NCBI GenBank assembly: GCA_017654935.2
Contig: CM065699.1
Span: forward strand, 45,943,243 to 46,007,242
Origin: Phymorhynchus buccinoides
Taxonomy: Eukaryota; Mollusca; Gastropoda; Neogastropoda; Raphitomidae
Length of the DNA: 64,000 bases
Direction: 5' to 3'
Part shown: positions 9,720 through 21,612 of the stretch, piece after piece
Position numbering within the stretch: position 1 is the first letter of the stretch
Layout of the letters: each line of letters begins with the position of its first letter
Translations under genes and position numbers: made by a program
Notes under the pieces: generated by a model
The model's input: the letters and a program-made list of their open reading frames with translations, nothing else
Told to the model about the DNA's origin: nothing
The model's database searches: none

Positions 9720-9985
9720 GCCCTGCCAATGACACTGACAACAATCTGCCAATGACACTGACAACAATCTGCCAATGACACTGACAACAATCTGCCAATG
9801 ACACTGACAACAATCAATGACAATGACAACAATCTGACAATGACACTGACAACAAACAATGCCACTGACAACAATCTGACAATGACAACAATCTGCCAAT
9901 GACACTGACAACAATCTGCCAATGACACTGACAATATGACAATGACACTGACAACAATCTGACAACGACACTGACAACTATGCAT
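9720..9985. repeat. 25-bp minisatellite (AATGACACTGACAACAATCTGCC)
   Basis: About eleven copies of a CAATGACACTGACAACAATC-type unit with deletions of one or more sub-blocks. Long minus-strand ORFs in two frames (rich in CQCHCQIVV) are translations of the repeat, not genes. Confidence 0.93.
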
Positions 9986-10152
9986 ACTGACAATGTACAT
10001 TCGCACTGCTTATTTAATGCTGTTGTCCATCTTGTCTACTATGACTGTACTTCGTGTGTGCATTAATAAATCCAAAGTCATGAAGTTTGGACAACGTTTT
10101 GCACGTGTACAATGGTGACTGACTTTATCCGATACCAGCAGCTACGCTTCAC

Positions 10153-10221
10153 TGGCTTTGCTACACATTCACTTTAGAAACATTGGGCCGATGTTTCTAA
10201 AGTGAATGTGTAGCAAAGCCA
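10153..10221. repeat. Perfect 31-bp palindrome arms with 7-bp loop
   Basis: Arms at 10153-10183 and 10191-10221 are exactly complementary (TGGCTTTGCTACACATTCAC ... with GTGAATGTGTAGCAAAGCCA), separated by TGGGCCG. This would form a strong hairpin in RNA or cruciform in DNA. It may be a minimal foldback element; no target duplication was recognised. Confidence 0.9.
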
Positions 10222-10384
10222 TGACTCTCACTGTAATCTGCATTCAGACAGACACAGACAGACAAACAGTGAAGTTTTCTTTTATTTCATCATAGCAGTA
10301 TAGATAGAACAAATCAGTGTTGGTGTCCAATGAAGATCTCGACCCATTAGGCAAGCCACCAGACTAAAGCAGAACCAAGCCACT

Positions 10385-11148
10385 GACAGCTATGCTTCAG
10401 TAGAGCCTGTTCTCATCCAGTGTATATAAACTGCCACTGCCACTGACAGCTACATTTCAGTAGAGCCTGTTCTCATCCAGTTCATATAAACTGCCACTGA
10501 CAGCTACATTTCAGTAGAGCCTGTTCTCATCCAGTGTATATAAACTGCCACTGACAGCTACATTTCAGTAGAGCCTGTTCTCATCCAGTTCATATAAACT
10601 GCCACTGCCACTGACAGCTACATTTCAGTAGAGCCTGTTCTCATCCAGTTCATATAAACTGCCACTGACAGCTACATTTCAGTAGAGCCTGTTCTCATCC
10701 AGTGTATATAAACTGCCACTGACAGCTACATTTCAGTAGAGCCTGTTCTCATCCAGTGTATATAAACTGCCACTGACAGCTACATTTCAGTAGAGCCTGT
10801 TCTCATCCAGTGTATATAAACTGCCACTGACAGCTACATTTCAGTAGAGCCTGTTCTCATCCAGTGTATATAAACTGCCACTGACAGCTACATTTCAGTA
10901 GAGCCTGTTCTCATCCAGTGTATATAAACTGCCACTGACAGCTACATTTCAGTAGAGCCTGTTCTCATCCAGTTCATATAAACTGCCACTGACAGCTACA
11001 TTTCAGTAGAGCCTGTTCTCATCCAGTTTATATAAACTGCCACTGACAGCTACATTTCAGTAGAGCCTGTTCTCATCCAGTGTATATAAACTGCCACTGA
11101 CAGCTACATTTCAGTAGAGCCTGTTCTCATCCAGTGTATATAAACTAA
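10385..11148. repeat. 54-bp minisatellite derived from dispersed repeat A
   Basis: About 14 copies of a 54-bp unit (ACATTTCAGTAGAGCCTGTT, CTCATCCAGTGTATATAAAC, TGCCACTGACAGCT); a few carry an extra GCCACT. The sequence TTCAGTAGAGCCTGTTC is shared with the dispersed repeats at 2443 and 59429, suggesting the array seeded from such a copy. It is highly homogeneous, so recent. Confidence 0.95.
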
Positions 11149-11179
11149 CACCAACACATGACGACATTGATTAACTCAT

Positions 11180-11540
11180 TCGCATCGCAACGATTTTGAA
11201 TTCTTTAAAAACCCTCACAAATCACTCCATCCATACACACAAACAAAACATACATAAACAAAAGGAGAAATGAAAGAAGATTACAGGATTTTACTTCAGG
11301 AGACATAGGGAAGCGGTAGATCAGACTTTTTTTCATAGACTTTATATAGAAAAAACTCTCTACACCGATTGTTTCCCAACAACAAACCACTACAAAAACA
11401 AAGTCAGAGGCAAAATTGAGGTCTAAGGGAGTGAAGCGAGTTCATAAGTGACCAAGGTATGATGGTGTGCATACAGATTTGCTTCCCTTGAAGCAAATGC
11501 ACCAAATTGACAGCTATCTATTAATTCCGGACATATGAGT
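11180..11540. repeat. Dispersed repeat family C, copy 1 (paired with 14565-15105)
   Basis: Shared in the same order and orientation with 14565-15105: GATTTTGAATTCTTTAAAAA / GATTTTGAATTATTCAAAAA, AATCACTCCATCCATACACA, ACAAACCACTACA, CAGATTTGCTTCCCTTGAAG and GACAGCT. The second copy is longer through an internal insertion. No coding capacity. Confidence 0.7.
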
Positions 11541-11719
11541 GAGTGAATTAAACGAACCTCTACCACCCACACCCTACTTCCACTCATCCCTTGATTTGCT
11601 TTTTTACCCATCCCTTGCTAACTATATAGTATAAGAAATGTTAAGTTGGAGAGAAAGAAAGAGGTCCCATACTGGTAAGTGTCACAGAGCCCATCGCATC
11701 ACGGACACTCCACATAGAC

Positions 11720-11900
11720 CCACTGATCTTAGTTAGTTAGTCATTTATTTAGAGCACGCTTCAATAGTCCTTTGACACAACAGCTATGGTCATCTCAGAA
11801 AGTCCTGTCACCACAAAATTGCTTAAACTGCATATATAACAATATTAACATAATCACAACGTCACCCACTGAACTTCACATTCACTCCTCCGACTCAAGT
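11720..11900. repeat. Single diverged relative of the 81-bp array unit at 43466
   Basis: TTAGTTAGTTAGTCATTTAT followed by ACAACAGCTATGGTCATCTC and CCTGTCACCACA matches the 81-bp unit (TTAGTTAGTTAGTCTG, TCAACAGCTATGGTTATCTC, ACTGTCACCACATAAAAATC). It shows that the large array in ECI2 intron 7 grew from an interspersed element that also exists as a single copy. Confidence 0.65.
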
Positions 11901-12193
11901 TTACCATTGCATCAAGAAAGCTGCCAGCTACCGCAACGAGCACACAGAACAAAGCAACAGAACTTCGCCCTTGGAAGGGAAGCGCATCAACTTCAGGTAA
12001 TCTGCCACCATTCTGAACTTGAAGTGATTCTGTGTAGCGGTTCACATATTGCCAGGACAGACAGTAACTGAGAAAGAGAAAGAAAGATTAAAATGAACAA
12101 ACAAGCGGACCCAAAGAAGGCTGAGGGGGGAAAAAACGGAAATGAAGTACGGGTAAACCTCTGATGGATGGAATTTATCAAAAGTACAGCTAA

Positions 12194-12293
<100 letters not shown>

Positions 12294-12299
12294 ACAATG

Positions 12300-12670
12300 A
12301 TTTATTAATGTAGGCCTTTGCCCCTCATGAAGGGGGTACAGGAGAAAAAAACCCATCATAATTCATATACAACTGATTATAATAATATGAACAAATCAAT
12401 GTACCTCATGATAAGTTTAATGGTATATTTTGTCTGAATCGTAAATGTAAAGCTTTATATAGATAAATCGACAGGTTTCTTACAATTTTCTCATTCGTAG
12501 AAGCAAAGAGTAAACTCAAACGAAACTGGTTTGGATGTTTGTAGAACTTTTGCAAAATGTACCGTTTTCTTAAATCATACAAGGCAGTCCTGACAGCATA
12601 ACACAAAATGAACATCATCTTATCTTGTTTTCTTACATAGAGGACAAATTAAGTCAGCTTCAGTGTGTCT
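12300..12670 (-). pseudogene. Non-LTR retrotransposon, C-terminal zinc-knuckle fragment
   Basis: Read on the minus strand with frameshifts, the segment gives ICPLCKKTR, a histidine/cysteine-rich stretch (frameshifted equivalent of HFVLCC), DLRKRYILQKFYKHPNQFRL and NLSIYLYKALHLR. A CPLC...H...C cluster followed by a DLRxxY...F...NL...Y..KA block is the usual C-terminal tail of CR1/Jockey-type ORF2 proteins. Only the 3' end of the element is present. It ends near TTTATTAATGTAGGCC next to the GA tract. Confidence 0.6.
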
Positions 12671-12805
12671 CTAAATAACGATAGTGATGTACTAAAATCT
12701 CAGATACTCCACATCTAAACCTTGACATAATGAATTTCAAATGCTTATCTATATCAATTTTCAAATATGTTTTATGCATCGCACAAAATGTTCTATACAC
12801 ATTAA

Positions 12806-13042
12806 CCCTTTCACCGCCAATGTCGCATTTATGCACCACAATGGCTTAACACCCATGTCACTAAAAGGCATCAAATCAGGGCCTGTTATCCGAAGACCCT
12901 ATTTTCTTTATTTTGAGAGGTAAGGATAGGCCTAATGTTATATATGTCACAGGGGAATTCACAATACTGCAAATACTTTTTTTTCTCTATCAAGCTAAGT
13001 TTAATGGTATATTTTGGCTGAAAAATGACTGGCGTGAAAGGG
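12806..13042. mobile_element. piggyBac-like MITE with TTAA duplication
   Basis: The ends are CCCTTTCACCGCCA and TGGCGTGAAAGGG, inverted, flanked on each side by TTAA (12802-12805 and 13043-13046). A TTAA target and CCC-starting ends are hallmarks of piggyBac elements. The 237-bp interior is non-coding. A lone related end (GTGAAAGGGTTAA) is at about 45770. Confidence 0.78.
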
Positions 13043-13139
13043 TTAAAGCGCTCACTGTTATTTACATGGAAGTTCCAGTCTTGCCATCTACATGCTATTA
13101 CACTGTGAAACATACACACCGTGACACACACATTGAGAG

Positions 13140-13144
13140 AGACT

Positions 13145-13210
<66 letters not shown>

Positions 13211-13531
13211 ACTCTATTTCAGTATTTGGTACACTTTCCAGTCATTGAATAGCTGCAAACTGCCCATGCATGGCTTACATTTTACAGAGACATCGCCTAT
13301 TTTTTTCAGTTAAAAATGCAACAGCTTTGATGCAACGATAAGCCGAAGTTAACAGACATTGCGATTTGATGTGCATATATATTATATATTTACACGCATA
13401 TGATATATATATGGACATACACACACAATGCTGCGCATGCGCACGCACACACACAATATATATACAGCTATTCAATGACTGGAAAGTGTACCAAATACTG
13501 AAATAGAGTGCTCTCTCTCTCTCTCTCTCTC
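13140..13531. repeat. Large inverted repeat with GA/CT arms
   Basis: The left arm is a GA tract followed by GCACTCTATTTCAGTATTTG and GTACACTTTCCAGTCATTGA, ending AATAGCTG (to about 13252). The right arm (13468-13531) is the exact reverse complement, ending in CTCTCTCT. The 215-bp centre holds TA- and CA-rich sequence. The near-perfect arms, including the microsatellite, suggest a recent foldback duplication. Confidence 0.85.
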
Positions 13532-13718
13532 TACAGCGTATAATTCTTTATGGCATTTAGCATATCAATTTTTTTTATATTACACTGATAAAAGTGATAT
13601 AATTATAAGTTTAAAAAGAAAACCCCAGAAGGGTTGTAATTCATCTCTACCGTACATAGGACACAGGTGCATGCTGCAATGAACCAAGCTTTTGCCTGAA
13701 CTTTCCATCATTATAATA

Positions 13719-14469
13719 CAGTGGAACCTCCCTAGTAAGACCTTCCCTATTACAACACCCTTCCACTTAAGACCTACTTCTCAATCAATCAATCAATCAA
13801 ATGTGTTTATTGTCTTCAATGAAGAAAATCTTTTTTCAGCGTGCACTTAAATCTAAAACTGGAGGGACATTATATAATAAACTAAGACATAAAATACATG
13901 CATAAAAGCACATGTTATTCACATAAACCAATTAAGTTTGTCACACACACACACACCCTGCCACCACCCCCACCCCAATAAGTAAACATTAATAATAAAG
14001 AACACCATAATGATAACATCACAGCAGACGGTAAAATATCATAAAGTAATACTATTCAGTACACACACATGCACTCACACACATGCGTGTGCACGCACAC
14101 ACACACACAAGATACAGAAATAAATGTGTTCATAAAATGTGAAAAAGGCATATAAATAAAGAAAATAATCCAATGTATTGAAAACCAAATGAAACGGATG
14201 GCACAAACAGAAATCTCTGAACAGACAGACAGGCAGGCAGGCAGGCAGACAGACAGACAGACAGACACACACACACACACACACATTGCCCACCTTTGTA
14301 AGTATTAAAATTACCTCCTCATTACAACTCCCTCCCACTTAAGACCTACTTTTCTGAGACATTGCCCTTCCTTGTAAGTATTAAAATTACCTCCCCATTA
14401 CAACTCCCTCCCACTTAAGACCTGATTTTGTTTATGTTTTTTCAAGGTCTTAATAGGGAGGTTCCACTG
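13719..14469. mobile_element. Tc1/mariner (Tigger/pogo-like) non-autonomous element
   Basis: The ends CAGTGGAACCTCCCTAGTAA and TTAATAGGGAGGTTCCACTG are inverted repeats of more than 25 bp, continuing into AAGACCTT. CAGTGGAACCTC is very close to the termini of Tigger/pogo-type elements. The left flank is TA; the right flank is CA, so the target duplication has decayed. The interior repeats the ACTTAAGACCTACTT motif and holds other insertions ((AATC)n, CA and CAGG/CAGA tracts). No transposase. Confidence 0.75.
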
Positions 14470-14564
14470 CAGTGATATATGTAATGGTGTCAAGTCTCAC
14501 CCTAGTGGTAGGAGTGTTTCTTTAACTCAATCACATTGCAGCCATTACACTAGACTAAGCTGCG

Positions 14565-15105
14565 AACCTAGAAATCGCATGATTTTGAATTATTCAAAAA
14601 TCTCAACAAATCACTCCAGCCATACACACAAACAAAACAAGCATTTATAAACAAAAAGAGAATGAAAGAGGATTACACTTTACAGGTGTTTACTTCATGT
14701 ACAGCAATAGGCCAACAGGGAAATGGAGGGAAGGTCAGTTTAACGTTGCGTGTCGGCTTTCGCCATGTACGACAGGCTGAACAAACCAACCAAGGTATAA
14801 ACAAAAACTTATGTTCCTGAATCACTGTCTTACTCTTAGCCAAAAGGCCGAGAAGCGATCAGAAATTAAAATAGGGAAATGGCAGTTCATACTTTTTATA
14901 GAAAGACTCATTAGTTTATAATATATAGAAAGACTTTTTCCAGAAATTGGTTTCCCCACTACAAACCACTACAGACGCAAAGAAAGATGCATAAATAGGG
15001 GAGCAAAGCGAGTTTAGAAATGACCAAATTATGGGGTGCACACAGATTTACTTCCCTTGAAGTGAATTTGTCAAGCTGACAGCTTTATATTTCTTCCGCA
15101 TGCAA
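14565..15105. repeat. Dispersed repeat family C, copy 2
   Basis: Longer relative of 11180-11540 with the same ends and internal landmarks, plus an insertion around 14720-14880. See copy 1. Just downstream (15135-15220) is a short GT-rich microsatellite. Confidence 0.7.
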
Positions 15106-15718
15106 TTAGGCGATTCGTCCTGAATGATGACCTCTGCCTCTGTGTGTGTGTGTGTTGTGTGCGTGTGTGCTGCGTGTGTGTGCGTGTGTGTGTGTGTAAA
15201 CATATGTGTGTGTGTGAATGTGATGTCTGCGAGTCTCTGAGAGTCTGACTGAGTACTTGGGTATATTATACATACTTGTGTTTGTGTCTAAAAAGAAGTT
15301 TAGCATTTCTAACCTTGTGAAGGTCAATGCCAATGTGAAGGTCTCTAATCCAGGCCCTGTCAAGGTCAAAAGTGAAACTTAAGTGCAGGGATGTAGTTAC
15401 ACGTGTTATTCCGGCCAAGGCAATGTAAAATGGAATAGAACTATTAGAAGGCGAGAAGTTTATTTTACACATGTATGGTAATCAATCAGTAGACTAACAC
15501 CATACATTCATTACCGGGGAATGAAACTGAAAGCAGTGAAACTGAAAGAGAAAGTCGATCCTATTCCTATGAAATTTGATTTGAAGTCAGATGACAGGAG
15601 AAAGGAGAGCACAAAGAAACGAATGAACAAACAAACAAAATGTTGTGTAATCAGGGTTATGAGATAAGCATACAGTGTGCTTTGTTTTACACTCAAACCT
15701 GAGAGAGGGAAGTAGGGG

Positions 15719-15861
<143 letters not shown>

Positions 15862-15879
15862 CAGAGAGAGAAACATTTG

Positions 15880-17617
15880 AAACATTTGTTTATTGAGGGA
15901 AAAGAATAAGCACACAATGGGCTTGTTTACATCTTGCCCTCAAAACAAAAGAAGAAAAGCATGATTAAACTTCAATTAATGAACAAAAGCAACAAGGGGA
16001 AAAAAACAACAACACCCAACAACTACACATTCATACACCCATCCACCCTCCCCCCCCCCACCACCAACCTCGCACACAGCACAGTAATCATATGAACTAA
16101 TATAAATTGAATTCACAAGAATCAGGAAATACATTGTGGAGGAAGAAAAAAATAAAAATAAAAATAAATCTAAACAAATGTAATGAGTATGACATCATCA
16201 AAACACAAGGAATTACTGTCTTCCTCCTTCCCCCCCCCCCCCCCCCCCCTTAAAGTGAACAAAAAACAAAAAACAAAAACCTCATGTTTAGAAACAAGAT
16301 TTATGTACAAATTAACCATGTCATGAATAAACGTTTAAAACAGAAGCTACATAAGAGATTAATATGTGATGTTGTTTATATGTTTGATCATAAGGTGCTT
16401 ATGGTAGTTTTTCTTGAAAACATTGAGACTTGAATGAACATTAAAAGAAGCTAAAATCGTATTCCACAAACAACCGCCTGAATACAACAGACTAGTCTTG
16501 AAGAGATCAACTCTTGGAAGAGGTACTTTGATTTTAGGAACATTGCGGACGATGTTTAAATCAAATTTTTGTTTTAAAGCAGGAGGAGCGCGATCAGACA
16601 TTATTTTAAACATGAAAATGGCTTTGTTATATTCAAGTTTCCATTGTAGAGGCAGTATTCCTAGGTGCTGATAGTCCGTATGAGTAATGGACGATGATTT
16701 CAGAAGGATCAACTTAAGACCACGCTGTACAAACTAAATAAAGGTTTTAGATTCTTTCCACTAGCTGAATCCCATAGTGTAGAAGCATAGTTAATATGTG
16801 ATTGGATATAAGAATTGAAAAACAATTTACGGCTGTCGAAATCAAGAAAATGTTTAATTCTGGAAAGCTTATGGGAATTTTTTGGAATTTTGACACCTCG
16901 CTTTGACCACATAAAGCAGACAGGGAAGTGATCACTAGCGCCGTACGTAGGTGAACATGTCTCTATTATAGTGTTAGTTGAAGATGAGTAGATATGATCT
17001 ATAAGCGTTTGGGCGGTGGCACTGACTCTTGTCGGTTTATCAATTAGTTGTGAAAGATTGAAGGATTCATACGTTTCTAGCCACGTTTTGTGCGGTTTTA
17101 GTAAATCAATATTAAAATCGCCCAAAAGCAGAGTTTCATAACTAAAGGATGACGCTTCTTCCATCATTAAAGTGAACCTATCAATCCAGTCAGAGCGTTC
17201 AGCAGGATTTCTATAGATGAAGCTTATGAAAACTGGTTTTGATTGTTTGAATAGTAATTCAATCCATATGGATTCTACGCCATGGTTTACAAGAGATGAA
17301 ATTTCCTTGAAATGCAAACTTTCATGGATGTAAACAATCAAACCAGTTTCTTTAGTTTTAGTTGGGTCTTTACGAATGAAATGATAACCTGGTATATTCA
17401 ATTCGGAGTCAGAAATTTGATTTGATAATCTTGTCTCAGCAAAACCAAATATATGAAAGTTTTTGCCGTTATTAAATAAAATATCAGATACATCACTAAC
17501 TTTATTTAGTAGGTGATTAATGTTAAGAAAACCTACTCTAAGGCCATCCGCTGACGGCCAGTTATCAAGAGTACGCGTGCTAGACATATTACAAGGTGAG
17601 AAACAATCCTTTAACAC
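15880..17617 (-). mobile_element. CR1/Jockey-like LINE with internal deletion of reverse transcriptase
   Basis: Non-LTR retrotransposon on the minus strand. The ORF 16709-17617 starts MLKDCFSPCNMSSTRTLDNW and holds an apurinic-type endonuclease domain: GFLNINHLLNKV near residue 29, FAETRLS near 59, LLLGDFNIDLL near 163, TLIDHIYSS near 206 and GASDHFPV near 228. After about residue 250 it jumps directly to the C-terminal ORF2 tail (RKLFFNSYIQSHINYASTLW, LKPLFSLY), so the catalytic reverse transcriptase segment is missing. The tail continues in another frame at 16359-16712 (ILLKSSSITHTDYQHLGILP ... LFKTSLLYSGG). A 3' UTR and a microsatellite (15719-15858) follow. It cannot mobilise itself. Related 3' ends lie at 22085-22870 and 58280-58735. 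Confidence 0.88.
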
Positions 17618-17880
17618 AATAGACTATAAAACAAAATATCATTCACAAAAATGCAACAATTTATAAACAGAGACTGCAAATGCAAATCGAATGCAAATAA
17701 ATCAAACTGAAGAAACCAATATCATATGCCAAGCAAAAGGGGAATAACTTGAAAAAACAGTATCATTATTTCAATTTCAAATTTAAACACAGACGATGGG
17801 TACCGAGATTTTGATCGAAAATCAGTCACATTTACATTGGTCTGGCATTATATTGTGGCACACCAAAGGGCTTGCATCCG

Positions 17881-18075
17881 TACACACACACACACATGCA
17901 TGCACGAACACACACACACACACACATGCACGCACGAACACACACACACACACACACATGCACGCACGAACACACACACACACGCATGTATGTGCACGCG
18001 CACACGCACACATGCACTCCTATATATATACACACAAACACACGCAGAGAGAGAGGGAGAGAGAGTGAGTGAGAC
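17881..18075. repeat. (CA)n / (ACACATGCACG) microsatellite
   Basis: CA repeats broken by TGCATGCACGA motifs, followed by a GA tract. ORFs here are His-Thr artefacts. Confidence 0.95.
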
Positions 18076-18384
18076 TCAGAGGGAGGGGGTGAAAGTGGGG
18101 GGAAAAAGGAAGGAGAGTGTAGATCATGCGCACACACAAACATACATGTATGTATATGTTTTTGTATACATGTATCATATTGTAATTCGTATGCATTCAA
18201 TTTTTGAAGAAAAATAAGATAATTTCCTTCAGCTTTGTATTTAACTGATCTAAGATGATTCATTTCTTATCTTAATGTATAATAATTAATATACATCCTC
18301 TGTAGAGTCTGTTCCATTTTTAAGAGCTTTTAAACCAAAAGTGGGTGGGGTGGGTGGGGGGCTTAGAGATTATATATCAATATT

Positions 18385-18585
<201 letters not shown>

Positions 18586-18819
18586 GCACAACCTAGATAA
18601 TAACCGTTATTCCCTAGATCAGTCACATGTATTCTGATTTGAGCATTTGATCACAATGTCAATGGTGAATGGACTTTTAAAACCCAGTTTGAACAATGAC
18701 TTTCTTTTCTAAATGAACAGAAAAAGGTGAGTAAAATCAGTAAATAGCCGTCGCAAGAAAACTCTCAAAGCTCATTCATGCCTCTTTCATAGAGTTTACA
18801 TAAACAACTCTAATACTGT

Positions 18820-19150
18820 GACAGTCCAATCGTCCTTCACTCCCCTTGCAGTCAGGTTGGTGACCCTAAACGCTCGTGTGAAACGGATAAAAATAGCACT
18901 CACCACCCCAGACGACGGCGTTTTAGAGGGATTTCCAAGCGACAAAACCGGAGACCCAACCTTTCTCACCCGCTGTCTGAGGCCAAATGTTGGCACGCGT
19001 CGCGAAAAAACTGGGCCTGAAAACGCCAGCATGATGCAATGACGAGGTCGAGCAAGCATTGCAAAAGCAGAGTAGACTTACTAAGTCTACCCACGTGGTT
19101 TTGCCATCTTTTGAATAATGGCTGCCCCCACGAACCGAGTCCAAAGATCA
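18820..19150. other. CpG-richer unique segment, function unknown
   Basis: A segment with noticeably more CG dinucleotides than its surroundings (CCAGACGACGGCG, GGCACGCGTCGCG, GACGAGGTCGAGC). Short ORFs exist on both strands but none has a recognised motif or clear splice structure. It could be a promoter or first exon of a gene outside view, or an unrecognised repeat. Confidence 0.3.
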
Positions 19151-19434
19151 CAGTTTTGAAAGTTCCAGTCCATTAGTTTAATCTTTGAACTGGATTTCAT
19201 CCTTTGATTATTAAACATGACAAAGTTTAATCTTACCTTATTCTTGACAGGATTCCAGTAGTCTTTCTGTACGATTTATGCGAAAAATTAGCGTTCTTGT
19301 ATCTGTACTTCGCAAACGAGAAGGGCAAGTTATTTTTTCGTCTGCCTTCGTTCAGTATAAGGGAGATAATGGTGATGAATTGTGAGGATTTTATTTATGA
19401 GCGTTACTTCCCATTGACCGAAAATATATATTAT

Positions 19435-19439
<5 letters not shown>

Positions 19440-19484
<45 letters not shown>

Positions 19485-19544
19485 AAACTAGTATAGCAAA
19501 CTACATCTGGGTCACCACTCACACATACACACCGAGACACACAC

Positions 19545-19580
<36 letters not shown>
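19440..19580. repeat. CT tract ... GA tract pair
   Basis: A (CT)n tract at about 19440-19470, GT, then CA and a (GA)n tract at about 19548-19582, roughly mirror-complementary. Could form a hairpin of simple sequence. Confidence 0.85.
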
Positions 19581-19583
<3 letters not shown>

Positions 19584-19850
19584 ATGAACATTTTTTTTAT
19601 TTCGCAAGGACTGAGATTTTAGGTCAAGCCTATTGTTCCAAGAGAGAGACAAAGACAGAGAGAGATATATGTTCCATGGGTTTCAAATCATAATAAAACA
19701 CGAGTCTCCAATTCAGATGAAGTCTCTTAAAACACAGATAAGAAATTCTACTAAACTAGGAAAAAGTAACACGTGTACCAGTTCACTGGACACGAGCGTC
19801 GAAAAATCAAAGGGCCCAGATGGCATTGGTGGTCGGATTTTAAGTTCTTA

Positions 19851-19851
<1 letters not shown>

Positions 19852-19888
<37 letters not shown>

Positions 19889-20030
19889 CGGTGTGTGTGT
19901 GTGTGTGCGTGTGTGTGTGTGTGTGTGCGCGTGTGCGTGTGTGTGCGTGTGTGTGTGCGCGCGCGCGCGTTCGCGTTCGCGCGTGTGTGTGTCAGTGAGA
20001 ATGCGTGCGCGGATGCATGTGTGTGTGAGG
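19852..20030. repeat. (GT)n microsatellite with GC-rich interruptions
   Basis: GT repeats with GTGCGCGCGCG and TTCGCG interruptions. No gene. Confidence 0.95.
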
Positions 20031-20280
20031 TCGTGTGCGAGATAAGTGTCTTGCTCTTTTGTTCCTTTAGAATAATACTGTATTACTGAATTTCTCCGAG
20101 GTTTGGAGATAGTAAAGTATACTTGAACTTGAACTGTAGGCCCTACAATGGTTCCTGGGTTTCTTAAAGAGAGTGACATATTAGAGGAATGTTTTATTGT
20201 GTTCTTGCTCACAGTCATTTAAAAAAAGAAAAAGAAACAAAAATAAAATAAAAATACCTTTGGTAATTTTCAACAAGCTA

Positions 20281-21612
20281 CTACTTGTCCTTTTCAACCT
20301 TGTCTGACTGGCTGTGGTGGGAGCTGTTGGTGTTGTCCACTGAGCTGTCATTTGTGGGGTGAGTACTGTTCAGGAGGGGACTGTAGATAGGGGGCAAGTC
20401 GGTGTTGAGACTTGGCCTCCTTTCCCTTACATCTATGGCTTCTTTGATTTTTCTTTTAGTGAATTGTGTCTCAGTTGAGATGATGGTGGTTTGAAGCTTT
20501 CTAACTTTGTTGGTATGGTGGGTAGTTGTTAAATGTTCATAAAATGCAGAGGAAGCTCTGGAAGAATGTTCTTTCAGCCTGGTTTTTAGTGGCCTGCCAG
20601 TCTCTCCAATATAGTCCCCATTACACTCCTCACACTGTATATGGTACACAACACCGCTCTTCTTCTCTGTTTCCGTCTTGTTACTCTTGTTAACTGTGAC
20701 CTGATGGAGTTTACAGGTTGATGCAATAACTGAACGCCATGTTGGATAAAAGTTCGTGAGAAGCGTTCCGATGTCCCTTTCACATGCGGCATGCTGATGG
20801 TGGTGGACTTTCTTTCAGTGGGTTGTTTTTGTTTTTGTCTCTTTTCTTTCCTGGGGCGTTAAATATCCAGGGCGGGTAACCATTGGCCCGGAGCGCTGTC
20901 TTGACATGACGTTCTTCTTTCAGTCTGCTCTTTTCCGTAGTGCAATTGGTTTTAGCTCTGTGTAGGAGGGTTCTGGCAACTGAACGTTTGTGTTATAGAG
21001 GGTGGTTTGACTGGAAGTGCAGGATTGGTCAGTATGGGTCGGTTTGCGGTGTACAGTTGTTTCCATTGTTCCTTCTTTGCTTTTGTGAACTCTAACATCA
21101 AGGAAGGGGATTTGTTGATCTTCTTCCGATTCACCTGTGAACTGGATGTTGGGGTTGATGGAGTTCAGGTGTTCAGTGAAGTTATCCCTCTCTGATGCTG
21201 ATATGCTGCTGAAGGTGTCATCCACATACCTCTACCAAAGAGAGGGTGGATTGCACTCCGACCCGAGGGCTTCTTTTTCAAAATGTTCCATGAACAAATT
21301 GGCCACGACTGGTGATAAGGAAAGACGGGGTAAAAAGCCCGGCCCATGGGCGGGTAAGAAGCCCATGCCAATTTTCTCATGAAAAGAAGAACATTTCAGT
21401 CAAATTTTGCCCATGAGACGAACGCTAGTACATTAACACTCGTCTCATGAGCAAAATTTGACTGAAATTTGCTTCACTGATTTCATGAAATAATTGGCAT
21501 GGGCTTCTTACCCGCCCATGGGCTTTTTACCCCGTCTTACCCTACTGGTGAGCCCAATGGCAGCTCCCTGAGTCTGCTGGTAGTATTATCCTTTGTACAT
21601 GAAGTAGGTGCT
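20281..21612 (-). mobile_element. Penelope-like retroelement (RT 3' part plus GIY-YIG), 5'-truncated and broken
   Basis: The minus strand encodes a Penelope-like element in several frames. Upstream end: YYQQTQGAAIG and PVVANLFMEHFEKEA (the SP-x-ANLFME reverse transcriptase motif; the frame differs across the gap, so a small indel is present), then SLWRY/VDDTFSSISASERDN (the VDD-type catalytic motif, ORF 20920-21225 reads MDDTFSS) and IPFLDVRVHKSKEGT. Downstream at 20281-20649 and 20586-20792 is the GIY-YIG endonuclease: CNGDYIGETGRPLKTRLKEH. Domain order RT then GIY-YIG is diagnostic of EN-containing Penelope elements. A stop replaces a codon before YYQQ, a MITE splits it at 21316-21543, and the 5' half is missing, so it is dead. 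Confidence 0.87.
21316..21543. mobile_element. hAT-like foldback MITE inside the Penelope element
   Basis: A 228-bp element whose arms of about 95 bp are inverted copies (AAGACGGGGTAAAAAGCC, CCCATGGGCGGGTAAGAAGC, then ATTTTCTCATG, CAAATTTTG). It is flanked by ACTGGTGA on both sides (21308-21315 and 21544-21551). An 8-bp target duplication fits hAT elements. Removing the element joins the two halves of the Penelope RT motif region. Confidence 0.85.

Noticed and set aside
9684..10006. Two about 100-codon ORFs rich in Cys-Gln-Cys-His
   Set aside because: They are translations of the 25-bp minisatellite in two frames; spacing of Cys/His follows the repeat, not a zinc-finger family.
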